A stretch of DNA of 64,000 nt from Polaribacter sp. BM10 (lineage in GTDB: Bacteria > Bacteroidota > Bacteroidia > Flavobacteriales > Flavobacteriaceae): contig NZ_CP019704.1 in NCBI RefSeq assembly GCF_002005425.1, positions 2,500,001 to 2,564,000 of the forward strand, given 5' to 3'. Position 1 is the first letter of the stretch, and the number at the start of each line of letters is the position of its first letter. Below, one piece after another: positions 27,981 to 36,458 of the stretch. The notes under the pieces are model-generated. The model saw only the letters and a list, made by a program, of their open reading frames with translations. It made no database searches and had not been told where the DNA came from. The translations under genes and the position numbers were made by a program.

Positions 27981-28523
27981 ATGTCTAAAGAATTATATCT
28001 TTTAATTTCAAAAAGCAAAAAAGGGAATCAGAAAGCTCAAATAAAGCTCTATGATTTATTTTGTGAAGCGATGTTTTTTATAGCATGTAGGTATCTTAAA
28101 AATGAAGAAGAAGCAAAAGATGCAATGCAAGATGCTTTTTTAAAAGCTTTTTTTAATCTAGAATCTTATAAGAAGGACAACAGTTTTGGTGCTTGGTTAA
28201 AGAAAATAGTTATTAATACTTGTATTGATATATTAAAAAAGAAAAAATTAGAAACTATTTCTTTAGATAATTATCCTTTAGAAATTTTAGATGATACGAA
28301 TTGGAATTTTGATGCAAATATTGATAAAAAAGAAATTCTGTATGCTATAGATTGTTTAAAAATTAAATATCAAATAGTTATAAAGTTATATTTAATAGAA
28401 GGTTATGATCATGAAGAAATATCCGAAATATTAAAAATACCGGTAAAAACGTCTAGAACCCAATTAAGAAGAGGAAAATTGGCGTTAAGAAACCTTTTAA
28501 AAAATGAAGAATATGGAACGTGA
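27981..28523 (+). CDS. ECF-type RNA polymerase sigma factor
   Basis: Sigma-70 family factor of 180 residues with only regions 2 and 4. Region 2 is seen in YLKNEEEAKDAMQDAFLKAF and FGAWLKKIVINTCID; region 4 in IKLYLIEGYDHEEISEILKI and KTSRTQLRRGKLALR. It overlaps the next gene, a membrane protein with the make-up of an anti-sigma factor, by 20 bases. The target genes are unknown; a third gene for a secreted protein overlaps in turn, forming a three-gene operon. Confidence 0.92.
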   Translation: MSKELYLLISKSKKGNQKAQIKLYDLFCEAMFFIACRYLKNEEEAKDAMQDAFLKAFFNLESYKKDNSFGAWLKKIVINTCIDILKKKKLETISLDNYPLEILDDTNWNFDANIDKKEILYAIDCLKIKYQIVIKLYLIEGYDHEEISEILKIPVKTSRTQLRRGKLALRNLLKNEEYGT

Positions 28524-29037
28524 TATTAGAGATTTATTTAAGGTAAAAAATGATTTTAAAAAAGATTTACCAAAAAATCATCGTGAAGATTTTATCAAAA
28601 AATTAGGTGAACATCAACCTAAAAAAGAACCTAAAAAGAGTTATAAATTTTTAAAAATAGTTGCTTCTTTATTGTTGATAATTTCTTGTGTGTTGCTTTA
28701 TAAAAATACGATTTCTTTGACTCAAAAATCAGCAATCGAACTGCAAATGCAAGCTATTGAAAAAGACTATTTAAATTCTATAAATAACGAATGGAATAGT
28801 TTTAAAGAAATAGCAACAGACACAATTTTAGTAAATAAATATGAAGAAAAATTAGAGAAATCAAAATTAGAATATGGAAAAATTACAAAACAATTAAAAG
28901 GTTTTCCAAACGATATTAATTTATTAGAATCTTTAATAACGAACCTGCAAAGACGTTTGCAATTAATTAAAGAAATTAATGAGCACATTAAAGAGTTGAA
29001 CCCAAAAAGCACCAGTAATGAAACCATTTATATTTAG
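28504..29037 (+). CDS. putative anti-sigma factor, single membrane helix
   Basis: Protein of 177 residues: a charged cytoplasmic N-terminus of about 45 residues (RDIRDLFKVKNDFKKDLPKNH), one membrane helix near 49-66 (FLKIVASLLLIISCVLLY) and a helical periplasmic part. This layout, and overlap of 20 bases with the ECF sigma gene, fits an anti-sigma factor although no zinc-binding HxxxCxxC is present. It overlaps the next gene by 20 bases too. The periplasmic half is rich in Lys/Glu and may be a coiled coil. Confidence 0.6.
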   Translation: MKNMERDIRDLFKVKNDFKKDLPKNHREDFIKKLGEHQPKKEPKKSYKFLKIVASLLLIISCVLLYKNTISLTQKSAIELQMQAIEKDYLNSINNEWNSFKEIATDTILVNKYEEKLEKSKLEYGKITKQLKGFPNDINLLESLITNLQRRLQLIKEINEHIKELNPKSTSNETIYI

Positions 29038-30148
29038 TATTATATTTCTTTCAATAACAAGTATAACCCTTGCGCAAAAAAAAGAATTAGTATTAAAAGA
29101 AAGTTATAATGTTGATAATTACACAACTTTAGATATTGATATTGACAACGTATCCATTGTCTTTGAAGAGTCTAATGATAATAAAATTCATTTCGATTAT
29201 TTTATTCTATTTGATGAAGATTCAAAAAAGACTCAATTTAAAGTTTTTAACGGATTAAATGCAAGTTCAGTTAAAACAGATAATACAGTAAAACTTAATG
29301 TAAAAAACTCAATGTATTTAGGTGAATTGTATAGTTTAGATATAGGTTTAGAAGCTTATAAAAAATATATTAGAGACATTTTTTCTACGATAAAGAAAAA
29401 TCAGTATCAATATAAATCTAAAGATTCTCTTTTAAAAGAAATTGGTTTTAGTAAAGGCTCTTACGTAGATGATTATTTTAAAAAACTTAAAATAGAGAAT
29501 CCTAACAAAGATTGGGGTAAATCGGTAAGAAAGTTTAAGCAGTATTTTGCAATAAAAGTACCTAAATATGTAAAAATTAAGATAAAAACCCTTCATTCTA
29601 AAATTGAATTTAAATATGATATTGAAAAATCTTTCATATTAAATTCTTTTAAAACACATCTCAAATTCAAAAAAATTCTTGGTAAAGAAAATAGAATTAT
29701 TGCTTCGAATGGAATTTTTCAAGCTGAAGAAATTAATAACGGAAGAATAGAGTTTTTAGATATGAATAAAGTTGTAATTGGAGAAGTATCCAATATGAGT
29801 ATAGCTACAGAAACCTCTAAAATTCAAATTGGCGAAGTTGGTAAAAATGTAGATTTTAACGATTTTAATAGCAAACTTTACCTGTATAATTTTAGTAAAA
29901 ACTTCACAAAATTTAATTTAAAAGGAGATTATTCTAAATTAAGTTTCTATAAAGTAGTAGAAACTAATTTCTCTATGGATATTTCTGGTCATAATACTGT
30001 TTTAAACATGAATGAAATTAAAGCTTCTTTTGGTGTAAATAAAGAAGAAAAACTTATAAAAATCCTTCAAAAGAAAAGAAATGAAAATGTGCCTTTTTTA
30101 GGAAATATCGAAGTTGTTCTTAAAAACGGAATTTTAAATATCAAGTAA
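29018..30148 (+). CDS. secreted protein of unknown function in sigma operon
   Basis: Protein of 376 residues with a signal peptide (FSIIFLSITSITLAQK). The C-terminal 200 residues form repeated short strands (for example IKIKTLHSKIEFKYDIEKSF and GRIEFLDMNKVVIGEV), suggesting a beta-helix or beta-sandwich like DUF4097-type adhesin proteins; this is only a structural impression. It overlaps the putative anti-sigma gene by 20 bases and is the last gene before a strong terminator. Role unknown. Confidence 0.6.
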   Translation: MKPFIFSIIFLSITSITLAQKKELVLKESYNVDNYTTLDIDIDNVSIVFEESNDNKIHFDYFILFDEDSKKTQFKVFNGLNASSVKTDNTVKLNVKNSMYLGELYSLDIGLEAYKKYIRDIFSTIKKNQYQYKSKDSLLKEIGFSKGSYVDDYFKKLKIENPNKDWGKSVRKFKQYFAIKVPKYVKIKIKTLHSKIEFKYDIEKSFILNSFKTHLKFKKILGKENRIIASNGIFQAEEINNGRIEFLDMNKVVIGEVSNMSIATETSKIQIGEVGKNVDFNDFNSKLYLYNFSKNFTKFNLKGDYSKLSFYKVVETNFSMDISGHNTVLNMNEIKASFGVNKEEKLIKILQKKRNENVPFLGNIEVVLKNGILNIK

Positions 30149-30152
30149 AATT

Positions 30153-30182
30153 AAAGCCTCAACTTATTAGAGTTGAGGCTTT
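30153..30182. terminator. bidirectional terminator
   Basis: AAAGCCTCAACT and AGTTGAGGCTTT form a perfect 12-base-pair stem with a TATTAG loop. It serves the sigma operon on the plus strand and the aldehyde dehydrogenase gene, which ends at 30208, on the minus strand. Confidence 0.85.
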
Positions 30183-30207
30183 ATTATTTTATAAAATTGA
30201 ATTTCTT

Positions 30208-31749
30208 TTACAAATCAAACTTAATTCCTTGTGCTAAAGGCAATTCATCAGAATAATTTATAGTATTTGTTTGCCTACGCATATAAACTTTCCAAGCATC
30301 AGAACCAGATTCTCTACCGCCACCAGTTTCTTTTTCGCCACCAAAAGCACCACCAATTTCTGCACCAGAAGTACCAATATTAACGTTTGCAATTCCGCAA
30401 TCTGAACCTGAATAAGACAAGAATTTCTCTGCTTCTTTCATTTCGTTGGTCATAATTGCAGATGATAAACCTTGAGCAACACCATTTTGCTTTTCAATTG
30501 CATTTTCAACTTCACCAGAATACTTCATTAAGTATAAAATTGGCGCAAAAGTTTCGTGCTGTACAATTTCAAAATGATTTTCTGCTTCTATAATTGCGGG
30601 TTTAACATAGCAACCAGATTCGTAACCTTCGCCTTCTAAAACTCCTCCTTCTACTAAAACATTTCCTCCTTCATTTTTCGCTTTTTCAATAGCTTCTAAA
30701 TATGTATTTACAGAATCTTTATCGATTAATGGACCAATATGATTTTTTTCATCTAAAGGATTTCCAATAGTTAATTGTTTATAAGCGCCAACAATTGCAT
30801 CTCTTACTTTATCATAAACAGATTCGTGAATAATTAACCTTCTTGTTGATGTACAACGTTGTCCGCAAGTACCAACAGCCCCAAAAACTGCACCTGGAAC
30901 TACAACTTTTAAATCTGCAGTTGGTGTAATAATAATGGCATTGTTACCACCTAATTCTAATAAAGATTTTCCAAAACGTTCGGCAACTTTTGCGCCAACA
31001 ATTCTTCCCATTCTTGTAGAACCTGTTGCAGAAACTAACGGAATTCTAGTATCAGCAGTCATCATTTCACCTACTTTATAATCTCCATTTATAATACAAG
31101 AAATTCCTTCTGGTAAATTATTTTCTTTTAAAATGTCTGCAATTATACTTTGGCAAGCAATAGAACAAAGAGGTGCTTTTTCAGAAGCTTTCCAAACACA
31201 AACATCACCACAAATCCAAGCCAAAGCAGTGTTCCATGCCCAAACTGCAACCGGAAAATTAAATGCAGAAATAATACCAACAACACCAATTGGATGCCAT
31301 TGTTCTCTCATAACATGTCCTGGTCTTTCAGACGGAATTGTTTGTCCGTTTAATTGTCTAGATAAACCTACAGCAAAATCACAGATGTCTATCATTTCCT
31401 GAACTTCTCCGTAGCCTTCTTGCAAAGATTTTCCCATTTCATAAGAAACTAATTTTCCTAAAGGTTCTTTTAAATCTCTTAATTTATTACCAAACTGGCG
31501 TACAATTTCTCCTCTTTGTGGTGCAGGCATATTTCTCCATGATAAAAATGCATTTGTTGCAGTTTCCATCACTTTCTCATAATCTTCTTTGGTAGTCGTT
31601 TTTACTTTACCAATTAATTTACCATCTACTGGCGAGTAAGATTCGATAACGTCTCCGTTAGAAAAGTTATTAGAACCGGTAGATGTACCATTATTTATAT
31701 CTTTTAAACCTAATTCTTGTAAGGCGTTTTTTATTCCAAAATCCGTCAT
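30208..31749 (-). CDS. aldehyde dehydrogenase, ALDH7 (antiquitin) type
   Basis: NAD-dependent dehydrogenase of 513 residues. The catalytic Glu lies in LLELGGNNAII and the catalytic Cys in GTCGQRCTSTRR; the GGNN (not GGKN or GGKS) and QRCTSTRR wording is typical of ALDH7, which oxidises alpha-aminoadipate semialdehyde in lysine breakdown. In bacteria the same group is called piperideine-6-carboxylate dehydrogenase. No lysine aminotransferase lies beside it, so the pathway role is inferred from family alone. It is transcribed by itself, away from the isoaspartyl peptidase gene. Confidence 0.85.
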   Translation of the reverse strand: MTDFGIKNALQELGLKDINNGTSTGSNNFSNGDVIESYSPVDGKLIGKVKTTTKEDYEKVMETATNAFLSWRNMPAPQRGEIVRQFGNKLRDLKEPLGKLVSYEMGKSLQEGYGEVQEMIDICDFAVGLSRQLNGQTIPSERPGHVMREQWHPIGVVGIISAFNFPVAVWAWNTALAWICGDVCVWKASEKAPLCSIACQSIIADILKENNLPEGISCIINGDYKVGEMMTADTRIPLVSATGSTRMGRIVGAKVAERFGKSLLELGGNNAIIITPTADLKVVVPGAVFGAVGTCGQRCTSTRRLIIHESVYDKVRDAIVGAYKQLTIGNPLDEKNHIGPLIDKDSVNTYLEAIEKAKNEGGNVLVEGGVLEGEGYESGCYVKPAIIEAENHFEIVQHETFAPILYLMKYSGEVENAIEKQNGVAQGLSSAIMTNEMKEAEKFLSYSGSDCGIANVNIGTSGAEIGGAFGGEKETGGGRESGSDAWKVYMRRQTNTINYSDELPLAQGIKFDL

Positions 31750-31767
31750 TTTGTTATTACGTTTTAG

Positions 31768-31858
31768 TTGTTTAATTTAGAAGTTCGAAATTACGAATTA
31801 TTTTAGACATATATAAATTAAACAAAAATGATATAATTTGTTTAATTTTAAACAAATT
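31768..31858. promoter_or_regulatory. cluster of TTGTTTAATT half-sites with overlapping inverted repeats
   Basis: AATTAAACAAA (31816-31826) is the exact reverse complement of TTTGTTTAATT (31837-31847). The second arm can instead pair, as AATTTGTTTA (31835-31844), with TAAACAAATT (31849-31858). A further TTGTTTAATTT is at 31768-31778. The region separates the divergent ALDH and isoaspartyl peptidase genes and could be an operator or an attenuator with alternative hairpins. High AT content lowers the weight of this. Confidence 0.4.
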
Positions 31859-31864
31859 ATAAAA

Positions 31865-32917
31865 ATGAAAAACTTCTTTATTGCCATTGTAACCTTTGCT
31901 TTTTTGTTAAGCTGTACATCAGAATCAACTAAAAAAGAAACCTTAAACACAAAAAAAGTAAATGATTTTGCAATTATAATTCATGGTGGTGCGGGTACAA
32001 TTTTAAAGAAAAATTTGTCTGATGAAAAAGAAGCTGCCTACAAAGCAAAATTAGAAGAAGCAATTACTGTTGGGCATACAATACTTAAAAATGGTGGTAC
32101 AAGTCAAGAAGCCGTTGTAAAAACGATACAAGTAATGGAAGAATCTCCATTGTTTAATGCAGGTAAAGGAGCTGTTTTTACGCATGAAGAAACCAATGAG
32201 TTGGATGCATCTTTTATGGATGGTAAAACACTAAATGCTGGCGCAGTTGCAGGTGTTACCAATGTAAAAAGTCCGATTGAATTAGCAGTTAAAATTATGA
32301 CAGATTCAGATCATGTAATGTTATCTGGTAAAGGAGCTTCAATTTTTGCAAAAGAAAAAGGATTGGAAATTGTAGACCCAAGTTATTTTTTTACTGATAG
32401 AAGGTTTGAATCTTTAAAGAGAATCAAAAATAAAAATAAGACAGAATTAGACCACAATGATAAAAAAGCTGCTTTTTATGATGCAGATATTAAAAATGCA
32501 AAATTTGGTACAGTTGGTTGTGTTGCTCTTGATAAAAACGGAAATATTGCAGCAGGAACTTCTACTGGCGGAATGACAAATAAACGTTGGGGAAGAATTG
32601 GTGATGCACCAATAATTGGTTCTGGTACGTATGCAAATAATTTAACTTGTGGTGTTTCTTCTACCGGTTGGGGAGAATACTTTATTAGATCTCAAGTTGC
32701 TTATGATATTTCTGCTCAAATGGAATATCAGCAGAAATCTTTAAAAGAGGCAACTTCAAATGTTATACAAGATAAATTAACTAAACTTGGTGGAACTGGC
32801 GGAGTTGTAGCTCTAGATAAAAACGGTAATATGTCTTTTGAATTTAATACCGCTGGTATGTATAGAGCATCTATGGATGAAAAAGGAAATTTAGTTGTAA
32901 AAATCTATAAAGAATAA
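31865..32917 (+). CDS. isoaspartyl peptidase/L-asparaginase, lipoprotein
   Basis: Ntn-hydrolase that removes isoaspartyl residues from peptides or deaminates asparagine. The precursor self-cleaves before the Thr of KFGTVGCVAL; GGMTNKRWGRIGD and the substrate loop GSGTYAN follow, as in the plant-type asparaginase family. A lipoprotein signal (FIAIVTFAFLLSCTSES) places it in the envelope. I start at the ATG 31865, which gives this signal at once; an upstream in-frame TTG at 31838 lies inside the inverted repeat and would put nine extra residues before it. The 3' end overlaps a convergent gene by 13 bases. Confidence 0.92.
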   Translation: MKNFFIAIVTFAFLLSCTSESTKKETLNTKKVNDFAIIIHGGAGTILKKNLSDEKEAAYKAKLEEAITVGHTILKNGGTSQEAVVKTIQVMEESPLFNAGKGAVFTHEETNELDASFMDGKTLNAGAVAGVTNVKSPIELAVKIMTDSDHVMLSGKGASIFAKEKGLEIVDPSYFFTDRRFESLKRIKNKNKTELDHNDKKAAFYDADIKNAKFGTVGCVALDKNGNIAAGTSTGGMTNKRWGRIGDAPIIGSGTYANNLTCGVSSTGWGEYFIRSQVAYDISAQMEYQQKSLKEATSNVIQDKLTKLGGTGGVVALDKNGNMSFEFNTAGMYRASMDEKGNLVVKIYKE

Positions 32918-33249
32918 GCCAACCATTTTTTAGGAATTGGTTTTAAATCTAATTCTGCTTGTTCTGATTTTATCTTTTTTTTCAAACCAATTCTAGAAAT
33001 TTTAGGAATAGATAAATTTATATTATTGCGTTTATTAATAAGTTCTAAAACCTCGTTTATAGTATTGTCTGTGCACAAAACCAAACTATTCATCATTGCG
33101 TTAGATTCTTCTTTTAAATCGTAAAAATCTACAAAATAAGCAGGTTTATTATCTTGATACACTAACCATTGGTGGTACTTTCTTTTTGTTAGTTCTACAA
33201 CTTCTTTAACACCTGTAATAGTTCTATATGTATTTTTAGATAAATTCAT
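32905..33249 (-). CDS. hypothetical protein, 114 residues
   Basis: Soluble, basic protein without signal peptide or membrane helix. Predicted alternating helices and strands, with TKRKYHQWLVYQDNKPAYFV near the start and a C-terminal KPIPKKWLAYSL. I do not recognise a family. The stop overlaps the isoaspartyl peptidase gene by 13 bases. Codon use matches the neighbours and the frame is closed by ordinary signals, so it is probably real. Confidence 0.55.
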   Translation of the reverse strand: MNLSKNTYRTITGVKEVVELTKRKYHQWLVYQDNKPAYFVDFYDLKEESNAMMNSLVLCTDNTINEVLELINKRNNINLSIPKISRIGLKKKIKSEQAELDLKPIPKKWLAYSL

Positions 33250-33326
33250 TTATATTAATTTTGGAAGATAAAAATAATATGAAACGAAAAATGTTTGTCT
33301 ATTTTTTCGATGAACTAACATAAACG

Positions 33327-34622
33327 CTAGTTAAATTTATATTTTAAACCTGTATAAATACCAATATTAAAAGGAGCAAAGCCATTAGAGTCTTTACTAA
33401 AAGTATTTAGCTGTGCTTTAAACATAGGATTTATATTTATAGACCAGTTACTATTTAGGTGATAACTAAAGTCTGCGCCTAAGTTTCCACTAAAATTTAC
33501 TGTGTTTAAATTACTTGCAAAACCAGAATTTTTTAGCGTGCTTGAATTTAAATTTAATTTGTTTCTATTTAAAAATAAAGAACTAAAACCTGCTACCAGT
33601 TGGGTTTTAAATTTATTATGGTTATTTAAATTATATTTTATTTCTAATGGAATTTCAATATAACCATATTCTTGCCTTAAGCTTCCATTAGAAGTTATTG
33701 TATTTATTAAAGAAACACCAGATGTCATTGAGTTATCATTTAAATTACTGTTAAAATTTAAAGAATTCTTATTATTAAAAATAGCAGAAGAAGCACTATT
33801 TAAAGGCGCGTTTGTTATAATAATATTTGTATTTTGAAAACTTGTTTTTTGTTGATGAATTCCAGATTGAATACTCCATTTATCATTAATTTTATAGGCA
33901 ACCTGTACACCGTAAGAAATAGAGTTTTTACCTGCCGTAGAATTAGATAAATTAGCATCTATTGGCGATGTGTCAGAAAAAGAATTAGAACTTAAAATCG
34001 CCATAACAGGGTTAACAGACCAAGCTTTTTTATTTTCTACTTTATTTTTGTTTTTATTTGTAATGGTAACTAAATTTTTCTGTCGTTTTTTAACTTCATT
34101 TAAAATAGAAGTTTTCGAATTAGATTTTGTTTTCTTTTTAAGATCAATATTTTCATCAGCATAAGAGGTAGAGTTTTTTTCTGTCGTTTTTATTTCTCTT
34201 TTATTTATTTTTTTTGAATAAGCGATAAAGTTTCTTTTTAATTCTGTAAAGCTTTTCTTTTTAATTCTTTTTTGATTTGTATTTTTTTTATTAGCAAACT
34301 GAATTTTCTCTTTGTTATTTTTTTTAGAATTAAAAGTATCTATAACAATAGAGTTGTATTTTATTGGTGTTTTATTTTCTTCTTTGGTTGTTGTAATTAC
34401 ATCATCAATATTTAAAATTTCTTGTTTATTGGTTCTTGTAAATAGAAAAAACCCCAATAAAAACAAAGCCGCAATTCCACTAGAAAACCACCAAAAAGGG
34501 AATGTTTTTCGCTTCTTTTTTACTAGTTTTCCTTCAATAGCAGTCCAAACTCTTTTATTTGGAGTAGCTTTTAAATTTTTTAGATTTTCTTTAAATAATC
34601 TGTCTATATCTTTTGAATCCAT
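33327..34622 (-). CDS. anti-sigma-like protein fused to an outer-membrane-type beta barrel domain
   Basis: Protein of 431 residues. The cytoplasmic start (DSKDIDRLFKENLKNLKATPNKRVWTAIEG) is followed by one membrane helix near 44-62 (FWWFSSGIAALFLLGFFLF), a long Lys/Asn/Thr-rich linker (about 65-200) and a C-terminal barrel-like domain (about 200-431) ending in the aromatic pattern GLKYKFN. The gene begins 3 bases after an ECF sigma gene, so its N-terminus is the likely anti-sigma part. Fusions of this design occur in Bacteroidota; the barrel half may sense or bind something in the periplasm. The inner-membrane helix argues against insertion of the barrel in the outer membrane unless the protein spans the envelope. 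Confidence 0.7.
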   Translation of the reverse strand: MDSKDIDRLFKENLKNLKATPNKRVWTAIEGKLVKKKRKTFPFWWFSSGIAALFLLGFFLFTRTNKQEILNIDDVITTTKEENKTPIKYNSIVIDTFNSKKNNKEKIQFANKKNTNQKRIKKKSFTELKRNFIAYSKKINKREIKTTEKNSTSYADENIDLKKKTKSNSKTSILNEVKKRQKNLVTITNKNKNKVENKKAWSVNPVMAILSSNSFSDTSPIDANLSNSTAGKNSISYGVQVAYKINDKWSIQSGIHQQKTSFQNTNIIITNAPLNSASSAIFNNKNSLNFNSNLNDNSMTSGVSLINTITSNGSLRQEYGYIEIPLEIKYNLNNHNKFKTQLVAGFSSLFLNRNKLNLNSSTLKNSGFASNLNTVNFSGNLGADFSYHLNSNWSININPMFKAQLNTFSKDSNGFAPFNIGIYTGLKYKFN

Positions 34623-34625
34623 TAC

Positions 34626-35168
34626 CTACGCTTTTGTGTCTTTTTGCAAATGTGCTTCTAAATTAATTTTCAAAATTTTTCTAGCTCTATGTAAGTTAGA
34701 TTTAGAAGTGCTCTCAGAAATAGATAAAAGACTGGCTATTTCTTTGTGTGAATAATTATCTAGTACATAAAGATTAAATACCAATCGATATCTATCTGGT
34801 AATTGCTGTATAAAGGCCAGTAAAATATCTAAACTAAATAATTCATAATCTAAAGCAACATCTTCTATACTATCAGTTTCAGTTACATCTTTTACAATTT
34901 CTAAAGAAGCTTTTTTCCTGTATTTTTGAAGCGCTGTATTTATGGTTATTCTTTTTAACCATCCTTCGAAAGATCCTTTATTATTATATTGTTTTATTTT
35001 ACTAAAAATGGTTAAAAAACTGTCTTGTAACGTGTCTTCTGCGTCTTGATAATTTCTAGAATATTTTAAACATAATGGAAAAAGCTTATCAGCATATAAC
35101 TGATAAACTTTGGATTGTGCTGCTAACTTTTGTTGGCAGCAATCTTTTATGAGTTTTTCTAGTTTGAT
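34626..35168 (-). CDS. ECF-type sigma factor lacking an ordinary start codon
   Basis: I translated this stretch by hand: 180 codons from ATC at 35168 to TAG at 34626. Region 2 reads LCLKYSRNYQDAEDTLQDSF, then GSFEGWLKRITINTALQ; region 4 reads QLPDRYRLVFNLYVLDNYSH, then KEIASLLSISESTSKSNLHR. Both are complete and the frame has no stop. No ATG, GTG or TTG occurs before region 4; the only candidates after the upstream stop (35178-35180) are ATC at 35168 and ATA further in. ATC stands where relatives have ATG (AAGC-ATC-AAACTAGAA). It follows a lipoprotein gene by 4 bases and precedes the anti-sigma-like gene by 3. Either translation starts at ATC or the start was lost by a G-to-C change. Confidence 0.75.
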   Translation of the reverse strand: MKLEKLIKDCCQQKLAAQSKVYQLYADKLFPLCLKYSRNYQDAEDTLQDSFLTIFSKIKQYNNKGSFEGWLKRITINTALQKYRKKASLEIVKDVTETDSIEDVALDYELFSLDILLAFIQQLPDRYRLVFNLYVLDNYSHKEIASLLSISESTSKSNLHRARKILKINLEAHLQKDTKA

Positions 35169-35172
35169 GCTT

Positions 35173-35574
35173 TTAGTTTACAGGAATAATTACTTCTTCA
35201 AAAATACTTTCCCCATCAATATCAACACCTTTATAGAATTTAAAAATATAGTCTTCTTCTTGGGCTACATTTACGATGATATCATATTCTTTCTGTGTAG
35301 TTACTTCTTGGCAATCGTTATCTAAATTTACATAAGATCTAACGGCAACAATTCTAGTAGAATCTTGATATTCATAATAAATATTATCAAAATTATAGCA
35401 ACTATTAAGTAAGGTATATTTTATTTTTATAGTGTCTTTTTCTCCAAAAGTAAAACTGTTTGGTGTTGTAGCTTCATCTATTTTAAGAAATTCATATCTG
35501 TAATTTGGTAAATCATCTGAATTAAGACAAGATGACAAAAGTGTAATTGAGATTAATAATAGAATTTTTTTCAT
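35173..35574 (-). CDS. small lipoprotein of unknown function
   Basis: Lipoprotein of 133 residues with signal ILLLISITLLSSCLNSDD and a mature part rich in beta strands and aromatic residues, with two Cys (NSCYNF, NDCQEV) that may form a disulfide. I do not recognise the family. The gene lies 2 bases after another lipoprotein gene and 4 bases before the sigma factor, so the three are one transcript. It may be a target or a sensor of the sigma system; this is inference from position. Confidence 0.65.
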   Translation of the reverse strand: MKKILLLISITLLSSCLNSDDLPNYRYEFLKIDEATTPNSFTFGEKDTIKIKYTLLNSCYNFDNIYYEYQDSTRIVAVRSYVNLDNDCQEVTTQKEYDIIVNVAQEEDYIFKFYKGVDIDGESIFEEVIIPVN

Positions 35575-35576
35575 AA

Positions 35577-36299
35577 TTAATATTTAAGTGTTGGATATCC
35601 GTTTTGACATTCTACAGATTTCGGTTTCGAAATGATAGTACAATCAGATACAATACCAAATTTTTTATTGTACTCTTTTTCTGCATTTGTGTAAACTTCA
35701 ATTTTATTTAGTAATAAATTAGTGTCTATATTTTTAGAATAAGGAATATAACCTTGAAAACCGCCGCAAGCTTTAGAACCATAACCAACAAAAGTCCAAT
35801 CTAACGCATTAGAACAAGTTTCACTGTAACTTAAGCTTTCAATTTCGGTAAAAAGCTCCATTAATTTTTGATAATCAATTTCTTGTTCTGTAAGTGCTCT
35901 TTTAACCTCAAGTTTACTGTCAGAAATTTTAAGCACTTGCCATTGTATGTTTTCAGGAAAGGAAGTTTTGTTTATTTTTATAAAACCCTCTTCTGTTACT
36001 TGCCAACTACCTTCAACATCAAAATAAGATAAAGGTGGTGTACCACACCAACCAGAAGTTCGTTCTATAAATTTATCATTAGTTTTAAAAGAAATTCCAG
36101 CTTCATTATCAGATAAAGAGTTTGCTTTCGTAAACGTTATTGTTTCATTATTGTAAGTTGGGTTTATCCAATTACCTAACAACAGACTAGTTTCGGGTTC
36201 TGTGACTACATTTTCAGGGTCATTATTAACATTACAAGAGATCATTGTAAAAATTGTTAGTAGTAATAAAATTTCTTTTTTTAATTTCAATTTTCTCAT
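35577..36299 (-). CDS. lipoprotein, lipocalin-like, unknown function
   Basis: Lipoprotein of 240 residues (LLLLTIFTMISCNVNND). The middle follows the usual lipocalin-like pattern of Bacteroidota (LLGNWINPTYNNETITFTK, GSWQVTEEGFIKIN). Four or more Cys occur in the mature part (GWCGTP, SETCSNA, SKACGG, DCTI, ECQNG), suggesting disulfides. It is the first gene of the operon that continues with a second lipoprotein, the sigma factor and the anti-sigma-barrel protein. Specific function unknown. Confidence 0.65.
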   Translation of the reverse strand: MRKLKLKKEILLLLTIFTMISCNVNNDPENVVTEPETSLLLGNWINPTYNNETITFTKANSLSDNEAGISFKTNDKFIERTSGWCGTPPLSYFDVEGSWQVTEEGFIKINKTSFPENIQWQVLKISDSKLEVKRALTEQEIDYQKLMELFTEIESLSYSETCSNALDWTFVGYGSKACGGFQGYIPYSKNIDTNLLLNKIEVYTNAEKEYNKKFGIVSDCTIISKPKSVECQNGYPTLKY

Positions 36300-36458
36300 A
36301 ATTTAAGTTTTTTTAGCAATAGTTGTGTAATAGTTTTCTAGCAATTATAAAAGCGACGTATATTTTATGATAAAATAGCCTCACAATCAATCACTTTTCT
36401 ATAAGATGCAAAAAGTTTTTAAAGGTTGCGTGTATTAATCTTATTTTTGCAATAAGTT

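Noticed and set aside
31838..31864. Upstream TTG start for the isoaspartyl peptidase
   Set aside because: It lies in an inverted repeat and adds nine residues before a good lipoprotein signal; ATG at 31865 fits better.
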